64,000 nt of DNA from Bryobacterales bacterium (GTDB lineage Bacteria; Acidobacteriota; Terriglobia; Bryobacterales; UBA6623), in the NCBI GenBank assembly GCA_026713545.1, contig JAPOOG010000079.1, forward strand, positions 49,291 through 113,290, read 5' to 3'. The notes beneath the pieces are model-generated. The model searched no databases, was not told where the DNA came from, and was given only the letters and a program-made list of their open reading frames with translations. The position numbers were made by a program, and so were the translations under genes. Of this stretch, positions 16,383 through 26,471 are shown piece by piece (within the stretch, counting starts at the first letter, position 1; the number at the start of each line of letters is the position of its first letter).

Positions 16383-18281
16383 TCAGGTGGGAACATGCTC
16401 CAGAGCGCCGAGCGCCGTCGCCTGGATGTGACAAGACAGCAGGCCAGCGGTTTCATATTGAAGCTGCGGCTTGTCATGGTCGAGAAATCGATCGGGAAGC
16501 ACCATGGGACGGACCTTGATCCCGCGATCCAGAAGGCCGTTCTGTGCCATGAAGTGCAGCACTTGCGCGCCAAATCCGCCGATCGCTCCTTCTTCTATGG
16601 TGATGAGGACCTCGTGCTCCCGGGCCAAGTCTCGCACCAGGTCCTCGTCAAGGGGTTTTGCGAACCGTGCATCGGCAACTGTCGTCGATACGCCGAGACG
16701 GGTCAGCTCCTCGGCGGCTGACAAGGCCTCGTACAAGCGGGCGCCGTAGGACAGGATGGCAATGGTGTTCCCCTCGCGAAGAATGCGTCCCTTGCCGATC
16801 TGCAGGATCTCGCCTCGATCCGGCAATGGGATGCCGAACCCGTTGCCCCGCGGGTACCGAAATGCGCAAGGCCGGTCGTCTATGGCAATGGCGGTCCGGA
16901 CCATGTGAACCAACTCGCTCTCATCGGCCGCTGCCATCAGCACGAAGCCCGGCAGGCAACCAAGGTAGGCGATGTCGAACGAGCCGGCATGAGTCTGGCC
17001 GTCTGCGCCCACCAGGCCCGCCCGGTCCAAGGCGAATCGAACCGGGAGGCTTTGGATCGCGACATCGTGAACGATCTGGTCGTAGGCGCGTTGCAGAAAT
17101 GTCGAATAGATCGCGGCAAAAGGTTTCATTCCGTCCGCAGCCAGCCCTGCCGCGAAAGTCACCGCGTGCTGCTCAGCAATCCCGACATCGAAAGTCCGCT
17201 CGGGGAATTCCTTCCCGAACATGTCGACCCCGGTTCCCGACGGCATCGCCGCCGTAATCGCGCAGATGCGATCATCCCTGCGCGCCTCCGCTATCAGGCT
17301 CCGGGCAAAGACCTTGGTAAAGGACGGTGCACTGGGGCTTGACTTGATCTGCGTGCCGGTCTCGACGTTGAAGCTGGAGACACCGTGGAACTTGTCCGCG
17401 GACTGCTCCGCTGGGGCATAACCTTTGCCTTTCTGAGTGACGACATGCAACAGGATCGGGCCCGGAGTATCGACATCACGTACGTTCTTGAGGATGGGCA
17501 GGAGATGGTCGAGGTTGTGGCCATCGATCGGCCCCACATAGTAGAAGCCCAACTCTTCGAATAGCGTGCCGCCGACCACGATGCCGCGGGCGTATTTCTC
17601 GGCCTGCTTAACCCTGCTTTTGAGCGCCTCCGGAAATTTTTCGGTCATGACCAGCGCAAGGTTGCGGAGCGAGCGATATCGCTCGGACGAGATGAGCCGG
17701 GAGAGGTAGGCGCTCATCGCGCCCACCGGGGGGGCGATCGACATGTCGTTGTCATTCAAAACGACGATGAGCCGCGTGTCCCGCGAGCCGGCATTGTTCA
17801 GCGCCTCATAAGCCATCCCGCCGCTCAGTGCGCCGTCACCGATCACTGCGATGACGCGATTGTTCCGGCGCTGCAGGTCGCGAGAGACGGCGAAACCAAG
17901 CGCCGCCGAAACCGAGGTCGATGCGTGCGCGGCGCCGAAGGGGTCGTATTCACTTTCCGAACGCTTGGTAAATCCCGAGGGTCCGCCTCCTTGACGTACC
18001 TTGCGGATCTGGTCGCGTCTTCCGGTCAGGATCTTGTGCGGGTAGCACTGATGGCCGACATCCCAGACCACGATGTCTTCCGGGGTGTTGAAAAGGTGAT
18101 GGAGAGCAACAGTAAGTTCGACCACACCGAGACCGGCACCCAAATGCCCGCCAGTGCCGGAAACCACGTCGATCGTTTCGGCGCGGAGTTCGTCAGCCAG
18201 CCTCTTCAGTTGGCTTGGGGACATTGCACGCAGGTCGCCAGGGCGCTCGACCTGGTCCAGCAATGGGGTTTTTACGGGCAT
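16383..18281 (-). CDS. dxs: 1-deoxy-D-xylulose-5-phosphate synthase
   Basis: First enzyme of the MEP pathway: a thiamine-diphosphate transketolase-like enzyme condensing pyruvate and glyceraldehyde 3-phosphate. 632 aa, full length. Visible hallmarks are [19 protein letters not shown], the TPP/Mg motif [18 protein letters not shown], and the activating Glu in [12 protein letters not shown]. The transketolase C-terminal domain ends the protein. The ATG at 18281 has a strong ribosome-binding site, GGGAGG, 4 bases upstream. With ispH it shows that isoprenoids are made by the MEP route. Confidence 0.97.
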   Translation of the reverse strand: MPVKTPLLDQVERPGDLRAMSPSQLKRLADELRAETIDVVSGTGGHLGAGLGVVELTVALHHLFNTPEDIVVWDVGHQCYPHKILTGRRDQIRKVRQGGGPSGFTKRSESEYDPFGAAHASTSVSAALGFAVSRDLQRRNNRVIAVIGDGALSGGMAYEALNNAGSRDTRLIVVLNDNDMSIAPPVGAMSAYLSRLISSERYRSLRNLALVMTEKFPEALKSRVKQAEKYARGIVVGGTLFEELGFYYVGPIDGHNLDHLLPILKNVRDVDTPGPILLHVVTQKGKGYAPAEQSADKFHGVSSFNVETGTQIKSSPSAPSFTKVFARSLIAEARRDDRICAITAAMPSGTGVDMFGKEFPERTFDVGIAEQHAVTFAAGLAADGMKPFAAIYSTFLQRAYDQIVHDVAIQSLPVRFALDRAGLVGADGQTHAGSFDIAYLGCLPGFVLMAAADESELVHMVRTAIAIDDRPCAFRYPRGNGFGIPLPDRGEILQIGKGRILREGNTIAILSYGARLYEALSAAEELTRLGVSTTVADARFAKPLDEDLVRDLAREHEVLITIEEGAIGGFGAQVLHFMAQNGLLDRGIKVRPMVLPDRFLDHDKPQLQYETAGLLSCHIQATALGALEHVPT

Positions 18282-18526
18282 GGCGCCTCCCTACGTCAGT
18301 TTCGACGCATTTGAATATACCATCAGGCTACACGGCAACCCAGATACTGAGTGTAGCCGTTAACTATCTAAAAAAGAAGGAGTTACCCCTTTTTTCGGGC
18401 GCTCCCTTGACAACCGTTGTTTATTGTCCCGTCTTGGCTGATTCGCAGGGTCTCGCCAAGCGAGCAGCTTGCGATCTGCAGATAACCGTACTCCCGCACC
18501 GTGACTGACGACATCGATTGGCCGTT

Positions 18527-19792
18527 CTAAAAATTGTAAACCAAGTTCAACTCGATGAAGCTGTCGTCTCTCATCGCATAGTGCAGATCGTCTTTGTCCA
18601 CACTGAGAAGAGAGACGGCCTCCAAGTGCATGGACCACTGTCCTGTGATGCGCCGGTCGAATTCCAAAGCCAATGCACGCGTGGCGCGTCCCAAGTCCGA
18701 CAGGAAACCGGCAGTGATTTCCGTGCTCTGGACATCATTGAAGGCAAGGCGCGTGCCTGAGAAGAGATCGTTCTCGAGAGTGTTGGGCGAGCGGTTTGGA
18801 GTGGCGTTCCGGCCCCGCCCATCGTAATTCCATTCACCAAGCAAGGTAACATCGGCAGCCGAGCCGAACACGGAATAGAAGGTGTATTCGCCGCCAAAAA
18901 CGGTAGCGGCATAATCTTGTTCCAAGCCGAGGAGGTTTCGAGCACCGGAGCGTTGAATGGCCTCCAGTTTGAACAGCCAGGAGCCAACTGTCATCTGGGC
19001 GTCCAGCCCGAACTGACGGATCTGCGCGTAGTACTGAGTGAAAGCCGGCATGCCGCCAGCGTCGCTGCCCGGCAATAAGAAAGGCTCCCGGCTGGTGCCA
19101 TCGAATAGACTCACGCCAAGATCGAGCGGCCCGAAACTGTGACTGTAGCGGGAGGCGAAGTCAAAATGCCACTCCTCGGCTGCGCTCTCGTACTCGACAC
19201 GCTCATTGTCAATGACGAGTGGCAGGCGCAGGCGGCCATGAAGTCCTGAAAATGTGCGAGCGCGGTGATAGGGCAGGCCGAATATTTCCGCCACTCCCCA
19301 ATCTCCAGACCAGGTGAGATGGACCATAGGTTGGCCCAGCTTGGCCTCTCCACCCGGATGTTCCACGAAGTCAATCTGGTTGACGATATCGACCAGGTGC
19401 TGCGATTCAGTGACTCCCCAGAACACCCGGTCTACACCCAGGCGCAGCTCCCATTGATCATCACCGATATCGCCGAGCAGCAGAAGATAGGCTTCCCGCA
19501 GATCGAAGTGCGTGCGGCGTGGGTCCGAATGGTCGTAGCGGAAAAACGGCGCCAGTGTGAAGCTTCTGCCAGCGGCATCTTCCAGGTAGAGTTTCGGCTC
19601 TGCTACAAAACCGCTCGCCAGCGACCGCTGGCCGGGGAAAGCGCCCGTTTCGGGAAACCATCTGCTTTCGGCGCTGAACCGCCCTGAAAAATCGCGGTTG
19701 ACAATCTCGGCTTCTGCTCTGATCGAGAAGACCGCAGCCAGAATCCAGATGCTGCCGCTCACCACGCGGCGCCGAGCAAAACTCAGGGGCAT
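18527..19792 (-). CDS. Outer-membrane beta-barrel (porin-like) protein of the MMPL cluster
   Basis: 421 aa from the ATG at 19792, which overlaps the stop of the LolA-like gene (TGATG). It has a signal peptide (residues 1-~29). Long alternating strands follow, rich in Tyr, Trp and Phe, and the protein ends in a terminal Phe (LNLVYNF), as expected for a BAM-inserted barrel. No named family is certain; DUF1302-like proteins often accompany MMPL transporters. It is the last gene of the co-directional unit with the LolA-like and MMPL genes and could be the outer-membrane exit or receptor. Confidence 0.65.
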   Translation of the reverse strand: MPLSFARRRVVSGSIWILAAVFSIRAEAEIVNRDFSGRFSAESRWFPETGAFPGQRSLASGFVAEPKLYLEDAAGRSFTLAPFFRYDHSDPRRTHFDLREAYLLLLGDIGDDQWELRLGVDRVFWGVTESQHLVDIVNQIDFVEHPGGEAKLGQPMVHLTWSGDWGVAEIFGLPYHRARTFSGLHGRLRLPLVIDNERVEYESAAEEWHFDFASRYSHSFGPLDLGVSLFDGTSREPFLLPGSDAGGMPAFTQYYAQIRQFGLDAQMTVGSWLFKLEAIQRSGARNLLGLEQDYAATVFGGEYTFYSVFGSAADVTLLGEWNYDGRGRNATPNRSPNTLENDLFSGTRLAFNDVQSTEITAGFLSDLGRATRALALEFDRRITGQWSMHLEAVSLLSVDKDDLHYAMRDDSFIELNLVYNF

Positions 19793-20616
19793 CAACGAAC
19801 CCGTCTCAGCCCGGTTTGGGTGAAGTCGCGTTCGTCGAAGTCGGTTCGGAACTGAAAATCCGTCCAGCTCAGTACGGTGCTCTTTCCAGTGAGATGATTC
19901 ACCATCGTCATCTCGCCGGCGTACCAGTAACGATCCAGATGCTTCTCGTAGCTTCCAAAGGTGAGAGTCTTCAGATGCGCGTCTTTTCGGTCGTAGTACT
20001 CCACTTTCCAGACGCGAAGCTCGTTCCGGTCGCGCCAGACCAGTTGGCGACGGTAGCCCGATCTCTCATCCACCGGGACACGTTCGGAGACCGTGCATGT
20101 CAAATCTCCGCAAGGCTCGTCACGCAGATAGCGGTAGCTGAATCTCTCGACCTCCTGGGAACCCATGTCTTCATAAGCGAATTCGCTGCCCATGAATGAG
20201 CCCGAACGGTTCGCCGAGCTGATGCGCTTGACCCGCTTCAAAGCTGGCAAATACAGCCACTGCTCGTCTGCGCTTTCCCGATGGGCATGGATCAGCAACG
20301 CGGTCTCCTTGACGTCACGCGGCTCGTCGAACACGAATAGGCTCTTGTTGCCGTCTCCCTCGACTTCGAGTACCTTGAGACGGAGTTGGCGCCGGCTCTC
20401 ACGCCCCTGCTTGTTACGCAGAACCATGGCTTGGCTCGCCGTGAAATTTCCGAATCCTTCTCCGCGCTCGCGGGCCTCGAGCGCGATCTTCAGTCCGGTT
20501 TCCTCGGGAGCAGGACTTTCTGCACGGGCCGGCGGCTGAGCAATGAGACAAGCCCACAAGGCCAGGTGAGGAGCAAGAGACAATACCTTCGAGCGTGTGG
20601 GAGAAACGCGCATCAT
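19792..20616 (-). CDS. LolA-like outer membrane lipoprotein-sorting protein
   Basis: 274 aa from the ATG at 20616, preceded by GGAGG and overlapping the MMPL stop as ATGA. The open frame extends further upstream but inside the MMPL gene. A signal peptide (ending around PARAES) precedes a LolA/LppX-like half-barrel: SQAMVLRNKQGRESRRQLRL, FVFDEPRDVKETALLI and WLYLPALKRVKRI are typical of the outer membrane lipoprotein-sorting family. It probably receives a lipid or hydrophobic substrate in the periplasm from the MMPL pump encoded just upstream. Confidence 0.82.
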   Translation of the reverse strand: MMRVSPTRSKVLSLAPHLALWACLIAQPPARAESPAPEETGLKIALEARERGEGFGNFTASQAMVLRNKQGRESRRQLRLKVLEVEGDGNKSLFVFDEPRDVKETALLIHAHRESADEQWLYLPALKRVKRISSANRSGSFMGSEFAYEDMGSQEVERFSYRYLRDEPCGDLTCTVSERVPVDERSGYRRQLVWRDRNELRVWKVEYYDRKDAHLKTLTFGSYEKHLDRYWYAGEMTMVNHLTGKSTVLSWTDFQFRTDFDERDFTQTGLRRVR

Positions 20617-22916
20617 AGATTCCTCCGGTCGATGGCTATCAATAGAGCCGGGAGAAGCAGAAAATCGGCTACGAGTGCGAACATCAGCGTGATCGAAACC
20701 AGCAGGCCCAGAGCCCAACTGACCTCGAACCCCGATGCGGCAAAGACCAGGAATCCCGCCGACAGGACCCCTGTCGTGGTCCATAACGCTTGCCCCACGG
20801 TTCGAAAGGAGGATCGTACGGCCTCCGGCGCAGGGAGGCCCTTCCGCCGGGCACTCAGATATTTGCTCAGGAAATGAATCGTATCATCCACGATAATCCC
20901 GAAAGCGATAACGGTCATCACCGAGCCGGCAATGCCCACTCGGCCAACCAGGTATCCCCATAGGCCGAAGCTCATGACTGCGGGAATGAAATTGGGCAGC
21001 AGACTGATCAGGCCCAGTCGCACGCTCTTGAAAACCCAGATCAGGATGAACGAGATCAGGGCCATCGCGATGATCGTGCCGCGCAGCATGCTATTGATGT
21101 TGCGTAGCGAGAGGTGCGCAAAGACCATGCTGACTCCCGATGCCGGGCCGGCAAGCTGAGGTGAATTGGCGCTGAGCCAAGCCTGCGCGCGTTCATCAAT
21201 CTCACGCTGTTCCCGAGCTGAGGAATCACCCACCACAACGCTCATGCGCGTAGAGGATTTGGCGACGTCAATGCGGTCGTTGAGGTCACTGCCGAAGGGA
21301 AGCGAAAGCTCGTAAAGCAACAGATATTGCGCCGCAAGTTCCGAATCGTCAGGCAGCCGGTGGAAGGCCTCATCGTCGCCGTGCATGTTTTTGTTCAGCC
21401 GTTTCATGATGTCCGGAAATGCCTGAACATGGGTCACCTCGGGCTGTTCCCGGTACCACGCTGCAAAACGATCGACTTCGCGCAGATAAGCGGGATCGGT
21501 GATCCCCCCTTCACGCCCCGAGTTCAGTGAGTATTCCAACGTGTTCAGACCGGTCAGATTTTCGATGATGAAGTCCGTATCGCGCCGGAACTCGTAACGA
21601 TCGTCGAAATACCGCGTCCAGTTGTCGCTCAGCTCGTTGCGGGGAATGCCCAGGCACAGAACAATCGCCAGAAGAGAGACGGACCAAAGAAGGAATCTGC
21701 GGCGTGCGATGACGAAGGTGCTGAATCGGTCGAAGAAGACGGGTTGTTCCGTGCGGACAACGGACCCGCGCAATGGCAGGATCGAAAGTATCGCCGGCAG
21801 CAGCGTCATGGAGTAGACGAAGGCGCATAACACACCGAACGCCACGAGATTTCCCAGAACGTGAAAAGGCGGCGAATCAGAGGTATTCAGGCTGAGAAAT
21901 CCGATCGCCGTCGTGAGTGTGGTGAGAAAAACCGGATAGGCATTGCTGCGAAGCGATTCCGCAATCGCTTCATTCTTGTCAAGACCATCGCGCATGCCCA
22001 ATAAAGTGTTCGCGACAATATGGACTGAATGCGCCACGGCGACCGCCATGACGATGATCGGCACACCGGAATTGGTAGGGCTGAACACGGTGCCGATCCA
22101 GCCTGCGAACCCCATGGTGGTGTTGATGACGAACACCATTACGACAAGGATGGACAGGGTGCCGAATACCGAGCGCAGCAGAACGCCCGTGGCCACCACA
22201 ATGACGAAGAACACGATCGGCACCAGGGTTTTGAAATCGTCCTGTGTGGCGTCGGCGAAGGCGCGGTGCATGACGACATCGCCGGTCAGGTGGTAGGCGA
22301 TATCCGGATAGCTCGCACGGGCATCATCCAGCAGGGCGTTGAGGTAATCGCTGATCTCGACGATCGCGGCGTCTGGATTCTCGGGCAGGACGAAGTTGAT
22401 CGCCAGCCCGCCTACGCTGCCGTCATGGGAGACCAGACGCCCGGCAATGTCGATGGCGTTCAGAGCGATCGTCTCGATTCGCTCCAGATCGCCATCATCG
22501 AGCGACTGCGCGTCGTCGACCAGCGGCTCCACTACCAAGTCGTCGCCGAACGCCTCGCTATGGATGTAGTTGGTGAGCGAGTCGACCCGGCTGGAGTAAG
22601 GCGCTTGCCAGGCGGCTTCGGTCAACTCCTCCACCGCGCCCAGAGCTTGTCGGGTGAACACCGAACCCTCACGTGGCGCGATGGCGATCAGTGCCTTGTT
22701 GGATACGGCGTAGGTGTTCTCCAGGGCGTCGAAAGCGGCCAGTTGCGGATTGTTTTCGCCGAACAGAATCCGGTAATCGTTCGTGACAGTGATGAAGCGG
22801 GCGCCCGCCGTCATGGCCAGCATGAGCAGCACAGCGAGCACAACGACCAGCCATCGGCGGCTCAGAATGGTGTCAACGTAGCGGTCCAACAATACAGGCG
22901 TCATGGTCTCGACCAT
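20613..22916 (-). CDS. MMPL/RND-family hydrophobe transporter
   Basis: 767 aa inner-membrane protein with about 12 transmembrane helices in two repeats. Each repeat begins with one helix, then a large periplasmic loop (~35-215 and ~420-610), then a five-helix bundle. Conserved membrane motifs are PIIVMAVAVAHSVHI in the first half and IAFGIIVDDTIHFLSK in the second. The family exports or moves lipids, hopanoids and other hydrophobic molecules using the proton gradient. It lies 165 bases after the MpaB-like gene and is translationally coupled to the LolA-like gene. Confidence 0.9.
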   Translation of the reverse strand: MVETMTPVLLDRYVDTILSRRWLVVVLAVLLMLAMTAGARFITVTNDYRILFGENNPQLAAFDALENTYAVSNKALIAIAPREGSVFTRQALGAVEELTEAAWQAPYSSRVDSLTNYIHSEAFGDDLVVEPLVDDAQSLDDGDLERIETIALNAIDIAGRLVSHDGSVGGLAINFVLPENPDAAIVEISDYLNALLDDARASYPDIAYHLTGDVVMHRAFADATQDDFKTLVPIVFFVIVVATGVLLRSVFGTLSILVVMVFVINTTMGFAGWIGTVFSPTNSGVPIIVMAVAVAHSVHIVANTLLGMRDGLDKNEAIAESLRSNAYPVFLTTLTTAIGFLSLNTSDSPPFHVLGNLVAFGVLCAFVYSMTLLPAILSILPLRGSVVRTEQPVFFDRFSTFVIARRRFLLWSVSLLAIVLCLGIPRNELSDNWTRYFDDRYEFRRDTDFIIENLTGLNTLEYSLNSGREGGITDPAYLREVDRFAAWYREQPEVTHVQAFPDIMKRLNKNMHGDDEAFHRLPDDSELAAQYLLLYELSLPFGSDLNDRIDVAKSSTRMSVVVGDSSAREQREIDERAQAWLSANSPQLAGPASGVSMVFAHLSLRNINSMLRGTIIAMALISFILIWVFKSVRLGLISLLPNFIPAVMSFGLWGYLVGRVGIAGSVMTVIAFGIIVDDTIHFLSKYLSARRKGLPAPEAVRSSFRTVGQALWTTTGVLSAGFLVFAASGFEVSWALGLLVSITLMFALVADFLLLPALLIAIDRRNL

Positions 22917-23081
22917 CCCGGATTGGTAGCGGCAACTGAATCGACGTTTCGATGGTGCGGCTTTATCGACACGGTCAAGTGCAGATGATTTCGTTCCATC
23001 AACCGGCTGAGTCCCCTTTCCCTATTAGCGGTTGCAGGCGTTTGCCGTACGGAGTTGGTGGCGCCGCAACTACAAGCATCT

Positions 23082-24320
23082 TCAGCATTTGATTGATTTT
23101 GATGCGTATACGTGGTCGGGCATCTTGTAACTCAGCCCCTCATCGTCGTATACCGAGATTTGGAGAAGCTGAGCAAAGTTTTCCGATCTGACGATCTGTC
23201 TTCTCTTCAGTAATCGCTGTATGCGTTGTTTCGTCCGGAACATGAACAGCGTTAGCGGTCCTTGCAGGGGAGAGGCCTTCGGGTACTCGAACTGGTCAGC
23301 GAGTACGTTTCCCAGGAGTGCTCGTGACATCCGGTAGGCCAAAGCCACTACATTGCCCCTTTCCACCGGATCGGTCACGCCCGCAACGGATGGAATCGAC
23401 TGGATCAACGTATTTGCTACGGCTATCGAATCGGCATCCGGTGGAGGCTCGCACATATAGCCGATCTTGTATACTCTTTCCGCCCTCGCGCTGTTGGTAT
23501 AGAGGATGGTTTCAGGAATCCCCATGAGATAGCCGGCGTATCGCCAGACAGCAAGAACACTGTCTTTTTCTTCCTTGCTGAACTTCGCGCCCACCAACAA
23601 GGAGTAATCCAGCAGGCGCTTGGAAAAGACGGAAATGGCAAAACCAAGGTGCGCCGCGCTTAATGGCGTGCCCCAAGCTTCGTGATTCCAATCGTCGGAT
23701 TTCGCCAGCAGACCCCTTATTCGACTATGAACGAAGCGAATGCGAGTCGATAGCTTCCATCCATCTCCCTTTCTTTGCAAGCCCGCGGGAAAAAATATTT
23801 CCATGAGGTGGCGGTTATTCTGCTGGAGGCGTCTCTTGGTGGATCCCACACGCCCGGTAATGTTGAAGGACTTGGCGATCAGTGTCGAAAAGCCTTCCAC
23901 CAGCACCCCGGTGACGAAGGCGACGAGCATGAGGTCTACGTTTGCATTGAAAGCGTGAATCCCTGGACGAAAGGATTCGTACATGAGCCAGGGGGGCTCC
24001 TCGATATTCTTGAAGAAGTCGCGCAGGGGCTGCGGCGCCTTCTGCAGAACCTCCTCCTGCTGTTCGATGCCAGCTTCGATGAACCGGTGCAGCTCGTGAG
24101 GCGGCATGGAGGAGAGTTCCTCCAGGACCGGGTCCAGTTCAGGATCGCCAATGGTGGTGTGCTTGATGTAGTTGTCGGCGGCCGCTTGATCGTACAGACG
24201 GGCTTTCCCGTAACCCTCGATGTACGCTGACGGTAATCCTTCCATCGCAAACACTGCACTTCCGCTCGTGTATTGTCTTGCCCCTGCCGCGGTTGAGTGG
24301 TTTCTTAGACTATTAACCAT
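23082..24320 (-). CDS. MpaB-like oxygenase family protein (DUF2236)
   Basis: 412 aa from the ATG at 24320, which has GAGGG 6 bases upstream. A longer frame reaches 24401 and a later Met exists at 24245. Family marks are the helical bundle with RIRFVHSRIR near residue 190 and DDWNHEAWGTPLSAAHLGFA about 25 residues later. Known relatives are the latex-clearing protein and fungal MpaB, haem-dependent or haem-like oxygenases that cleave isoprenoid chains. It lies upstream of the MMPL/LolA/barrel genes on the same strand and may modify the exported hydrophobic substrate. Confidence 0.8.
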   Translation of the reverse strand: MVNSLRNHSTAAGARQYTSGSAVFAMEGLPSAYIEGYGKARLYDQAAADNYIKHTTIGDPELDPVLEELSSMPPHELHRFIEAGIEQQEEVLQKAPQPLRDFFKNIEEPPWLMYESFRPGIHAFNANVDLMLVAFVTGVLVEGFSTLIAKSFNITGRVGSTKRRLQQNNRHLMEIFFPAGLQRKGDGWKLSTRIRFVHSRIRGLLAKSDDWNHEAWGTPLSAAHLGFAISVFSKRLLDYSLLVGAKFSKEEKDSVLAVWRYAGYLMGIPETILYTNSARAERVYKIGYMCEPPPDADSIAVANTLIQSIPSVAGVTDPVERGNVVALAYRMSRALLGNVLADQFEYPKASPLQGPLTLFMFRTKQRIQRLLKRRQIVRSENFAQLLQISVYDDEGLSYKMPDHVYASKSIKC

Positions 24321-24675
24321 ACATGCCCTCAGAGGGGGTTTGCAACGGAGGACAAAGGGTAGCGGCCGGATTGATTTTTCGAGTCTCTCCAAGAGAAACA
24401 ACCCGGGTCAGATCAAGGTCGGCGCAAAATCGCGCAACCCAGAAACCGTTCGTCCGGTTGGCTCCGGCAAGCCGTTTGACGAAGGAAAAACCGGCATGGA
24501 CCGCCTGGAACCGGATTGCTCTCCCTCTGCGAATGGATCGCCGTATCGAGGGCGCGAATGCGTCTGAGAAGAAGCGAACCAGTTTCAGTTCAACGGGGAG
24601 CCCGACAACAGTCGGTACGGCTGATGGGCGATTCACATACGCGGCTGCCCTCTTGTATCTGTCCTGTTCCGCACC
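24321..24675. other. Intergenic stretch upstream of the MpaB-like gene
   Basis: 355 bases with no recognisable gene, presumably containing the leftward promoter for the MpaB/MMPL cluster. No clear -35/-10 pair stands out. Confidence 0.3.
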
Positions 24676-25152
24676 TCACAAGGTCTTCGCCAGAAAAAAA
24701 GTCGCTGAGTCACCCCCTCCGTCACGAAAGCCAAAGCGCCGGTAAAGCTTCCGGGCAGGAGCGTTGTCTCCTCTCACCTCCAGAGTCACTTTCCCGCAAC
24801 CTGATTCGCGGGCTCTGGATTCGACCGCTTCGAGCAACAGACGCCCGATGCCTCGTCCGCGGCAGTCGGCGGTAACGGCCAGATCGTGAATATTGATCAC
24901 AGGCTTGGCAGTGAACGTGGCGAAACCGGTCATGCAAACCGCAACCCCGACCGCGCGACGGTCCAGCCAGGCGAGAAAAACCACAGTCCCCGGGTGTCTC
25001 CTTAGTCCGGGCACCAGTCGCTCCAACACCTGGGCTGTCAGGGGGGCTCCCTGACCGATCGGTAGCCGTGCATACTCGTCCAGCAACTGCCGAACCGACT
25101 CGGCATGACTGGAGTTGTTCAGGTCAGCTTCGAAGATTTCGAGATTCATCAT
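24676..25152 (-). CDS. GNAT-family N-acetyltransferase
   Basis: 158 aa. The acetyl-CoA binding motif is RGRGIGRLLLEAVES, preceded by the beta4 strand INIHDLAVTADC. The family C-terminal block NAPARKLYRRFGF is near residue 140. Two consecutive ATGs (25152, 25149) could start it. Substrate not predictable; it stands alone between the repeat-rich gap and the MpaB region. Confidence 0.88.
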   Translation of the reverse strand: MMNLEIFEADLNNSSHAESVRQLLDEYARLPIGQGAPLTAQVLERLVPGLRRHPGTVVFLAWLDRRAVGVAVCMTGFATFTAKPVINIHDLAVTADCRGRGIGRLLLEAVESRARESGCGKVTLEVRGDNAPARKLYRRFGFRDGGGDSATFFLAKTL

Positions 25153-25265
25153 ATTTTGAAGTTCTTGTCCTGGGAGGGTAGCAACGATGACAACCGGGGG
25201 GCGAGCCGATCTCCGCCATCGCCACGGCGATCGGCGCGCGGTCTGCCGAGAACGGAGGACGATGT

Positions 25266-25690
25266 GCGGGCACTGGCTCAGGAGTAAATTTTTTACCGGG
25301 AAATGGCGGAAAATGCTGGGAAGTGGTGGGTAGAGAAGCCGTGACTCTTCGGTGGGTGCGGCGGTCCCGGCGGCGGTTTCTGGTTATATTGTTTTTCGTG
25401 CCTTGCGCACCCACGGGGAACCGAACGGCCAAAAAGCCGTGTTTCGTGCTTCGTGTCTCGTGATTCGGGACCCACACAGACATCGCCTCGCCACCTGGTG
25501 ATGGTCGCGAGACAGGATTCCCGCCTCGCTGTACTCATGCTACGCAGGCCGGGGCGGAAAAAAAAGACTGAAGGGCTTCAGTACCAAGAGGTACTAAAAA
25601 GACGTGATTCGTGAAAAGCTTAAAAGCAGTGGCTAGTGACCAGTGGCTCGTGGCTCGTGAAAGCCTTGCAAGCCCTGATTCGTGATGCGC
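25266..25690. repeat. Dispersed composite repeat family C, locus 2
   Basis: The left end (GCGGGCACT, T-tract, ACCGGGAAAT) matches 3247-3290. The centre GCGGCGGTCCCGG-CGGCGG resembles 63721-63745. Heptamer runs of CGTGNTT type are at 25437-25465 and, more degenerate (AGTGGCT, AGTGACC, CGTGGCT), at 25602-25688. The palindrome/A-tract module is at 25557-25580. It occupies the gap between the GNAT and TPR genes; no gene is supported here. Confidence 0.7.
25557..25583 (-). terminator. Candidate intrinsic terminator for the TPR gene (family C module)
   Basis: Minus strand: ACTGAAG, CC, CTTCAGT, C, then T8. It is the same module as at 3577-3604, with the loop dinucleotide changed, and lies about 170 bases past the TPR stop codon. 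A second small inverted repeat, AGTACC-aaga-GGTACT, sits just upstream (25580-25595). Confidence 0.45.
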
Positions 25691-25754
25691 ACGGACTTCG
25701 CCTCGTCGCCTGGGGAAGAAATGCAGCCTTCGTCGGAGACTCATGGGCGTGATA

Positions 25755-26468
25755 TTACCTGCTCGATGTTTTCTCCACTTTTTTCTTCGCGAAGGGCAGG
25801 AATTGCGCCTCGCTGTACTCATACTGGCAGGCCGCCTTCGCCACAGACGCGAGCCATTCGTCGTCGCCGCTCTTTTCAGCGGCTGTTCGAGCCTCGGCCA
25901 GCTGCTTATCAGCGACCTGATCATCGCTCTGATGCCGGGCGATGCGGGCCAGGCGAACGGAACATTCAGCGACTCCCGCGTGGATCCCGAGCGAACGGTA
26001 GGTGTTGCGAGCCTCTTCCCAGAGCGGGGCGCTGCGTTGCAGTTCGTCCGCGTCATATAGATGAGCGGCAAACGCCCGGATCGCGTTCGCGAGGTTCAAC
26101 GGATGAGACTGCTCGTTGCTGCGGTAGATGGCAAGCGCCTCCTCGTAGCAAGGCCGGGCCTGTTCCGGCCCACCCTGTTCTTGATGGACGTCGCCCAGAT
26201 GGCGCATCGTGTGCGCCAACACGAGCGGCTCGGTGTCCTCCCGCATCAGAGCTACGGCTTCTTCGTACGACCGCAGTGCCCCGGCAGGGTTACCCAGCCG
26301 CCGCTCAGTCTCGCCCATTTGCCGCAGGGCGACCGCCAACGCCTTGCCCGGGCCTGACTCCCGACAGATCTTCACCGCCGCAAGCAGGTCTCTCTTGGCG
26401 TCCGTGAAGCGCTCCTCCTGGTGGGCTTGACGCGCTCGATTGAGCAACTCCGCTGCGGAATGGGACAT
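25755..26468 (-). CDS. Tetratricopeptide-repeat protein
   Basis: 237 aa, cytoplasmic (no signal peptide). At least four TPR-like helix pairs can be read, for example ALAVALRQMGETERRLGNPA followed by GALRSYEEAVALM, then LGDVHQEQGGPEQARPCYEE, and two more degenerate ones to about residue 215. The C-terminus is basic (FAKKKVEKTSSR). It is probably a protein-protein interaction scaffold; no enzymatic domain. It follows galU on the same strand with only element A between them, so the two are likely co-transcribed. Confidence 0.75.
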   Translation of the reverse strand: MSHSAAELLNRARQAHQEERFTDAKRDLLAAVKICRESGPGKALAVALRQMGETERRLGNPAGALRSYEEAVALMREDTEPLVLAHTMRHLGDVHQEQGGPEQARPCYEEALAIYRSNEQSHPLNLANAIRAFAAHLYDADELQRSAPLWEEARNTYRSLGIHAGVAECSVRLARIARHQSDDQVADKQLAEARTAAEKSGDDEWLASVAKAACQYEYSEAQFLPFAKKKVEKTSSR

Positions 26469-26471
26469 TGC

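Noticed and set aside
15738..16573. Overlapping open frames of 90-182 codons on both strands between dxs and ispH
   Set aside because: Arg/Ser/Pro-rich translations, no family motif, no ribosome-binding site. Partly antisense to dxs.
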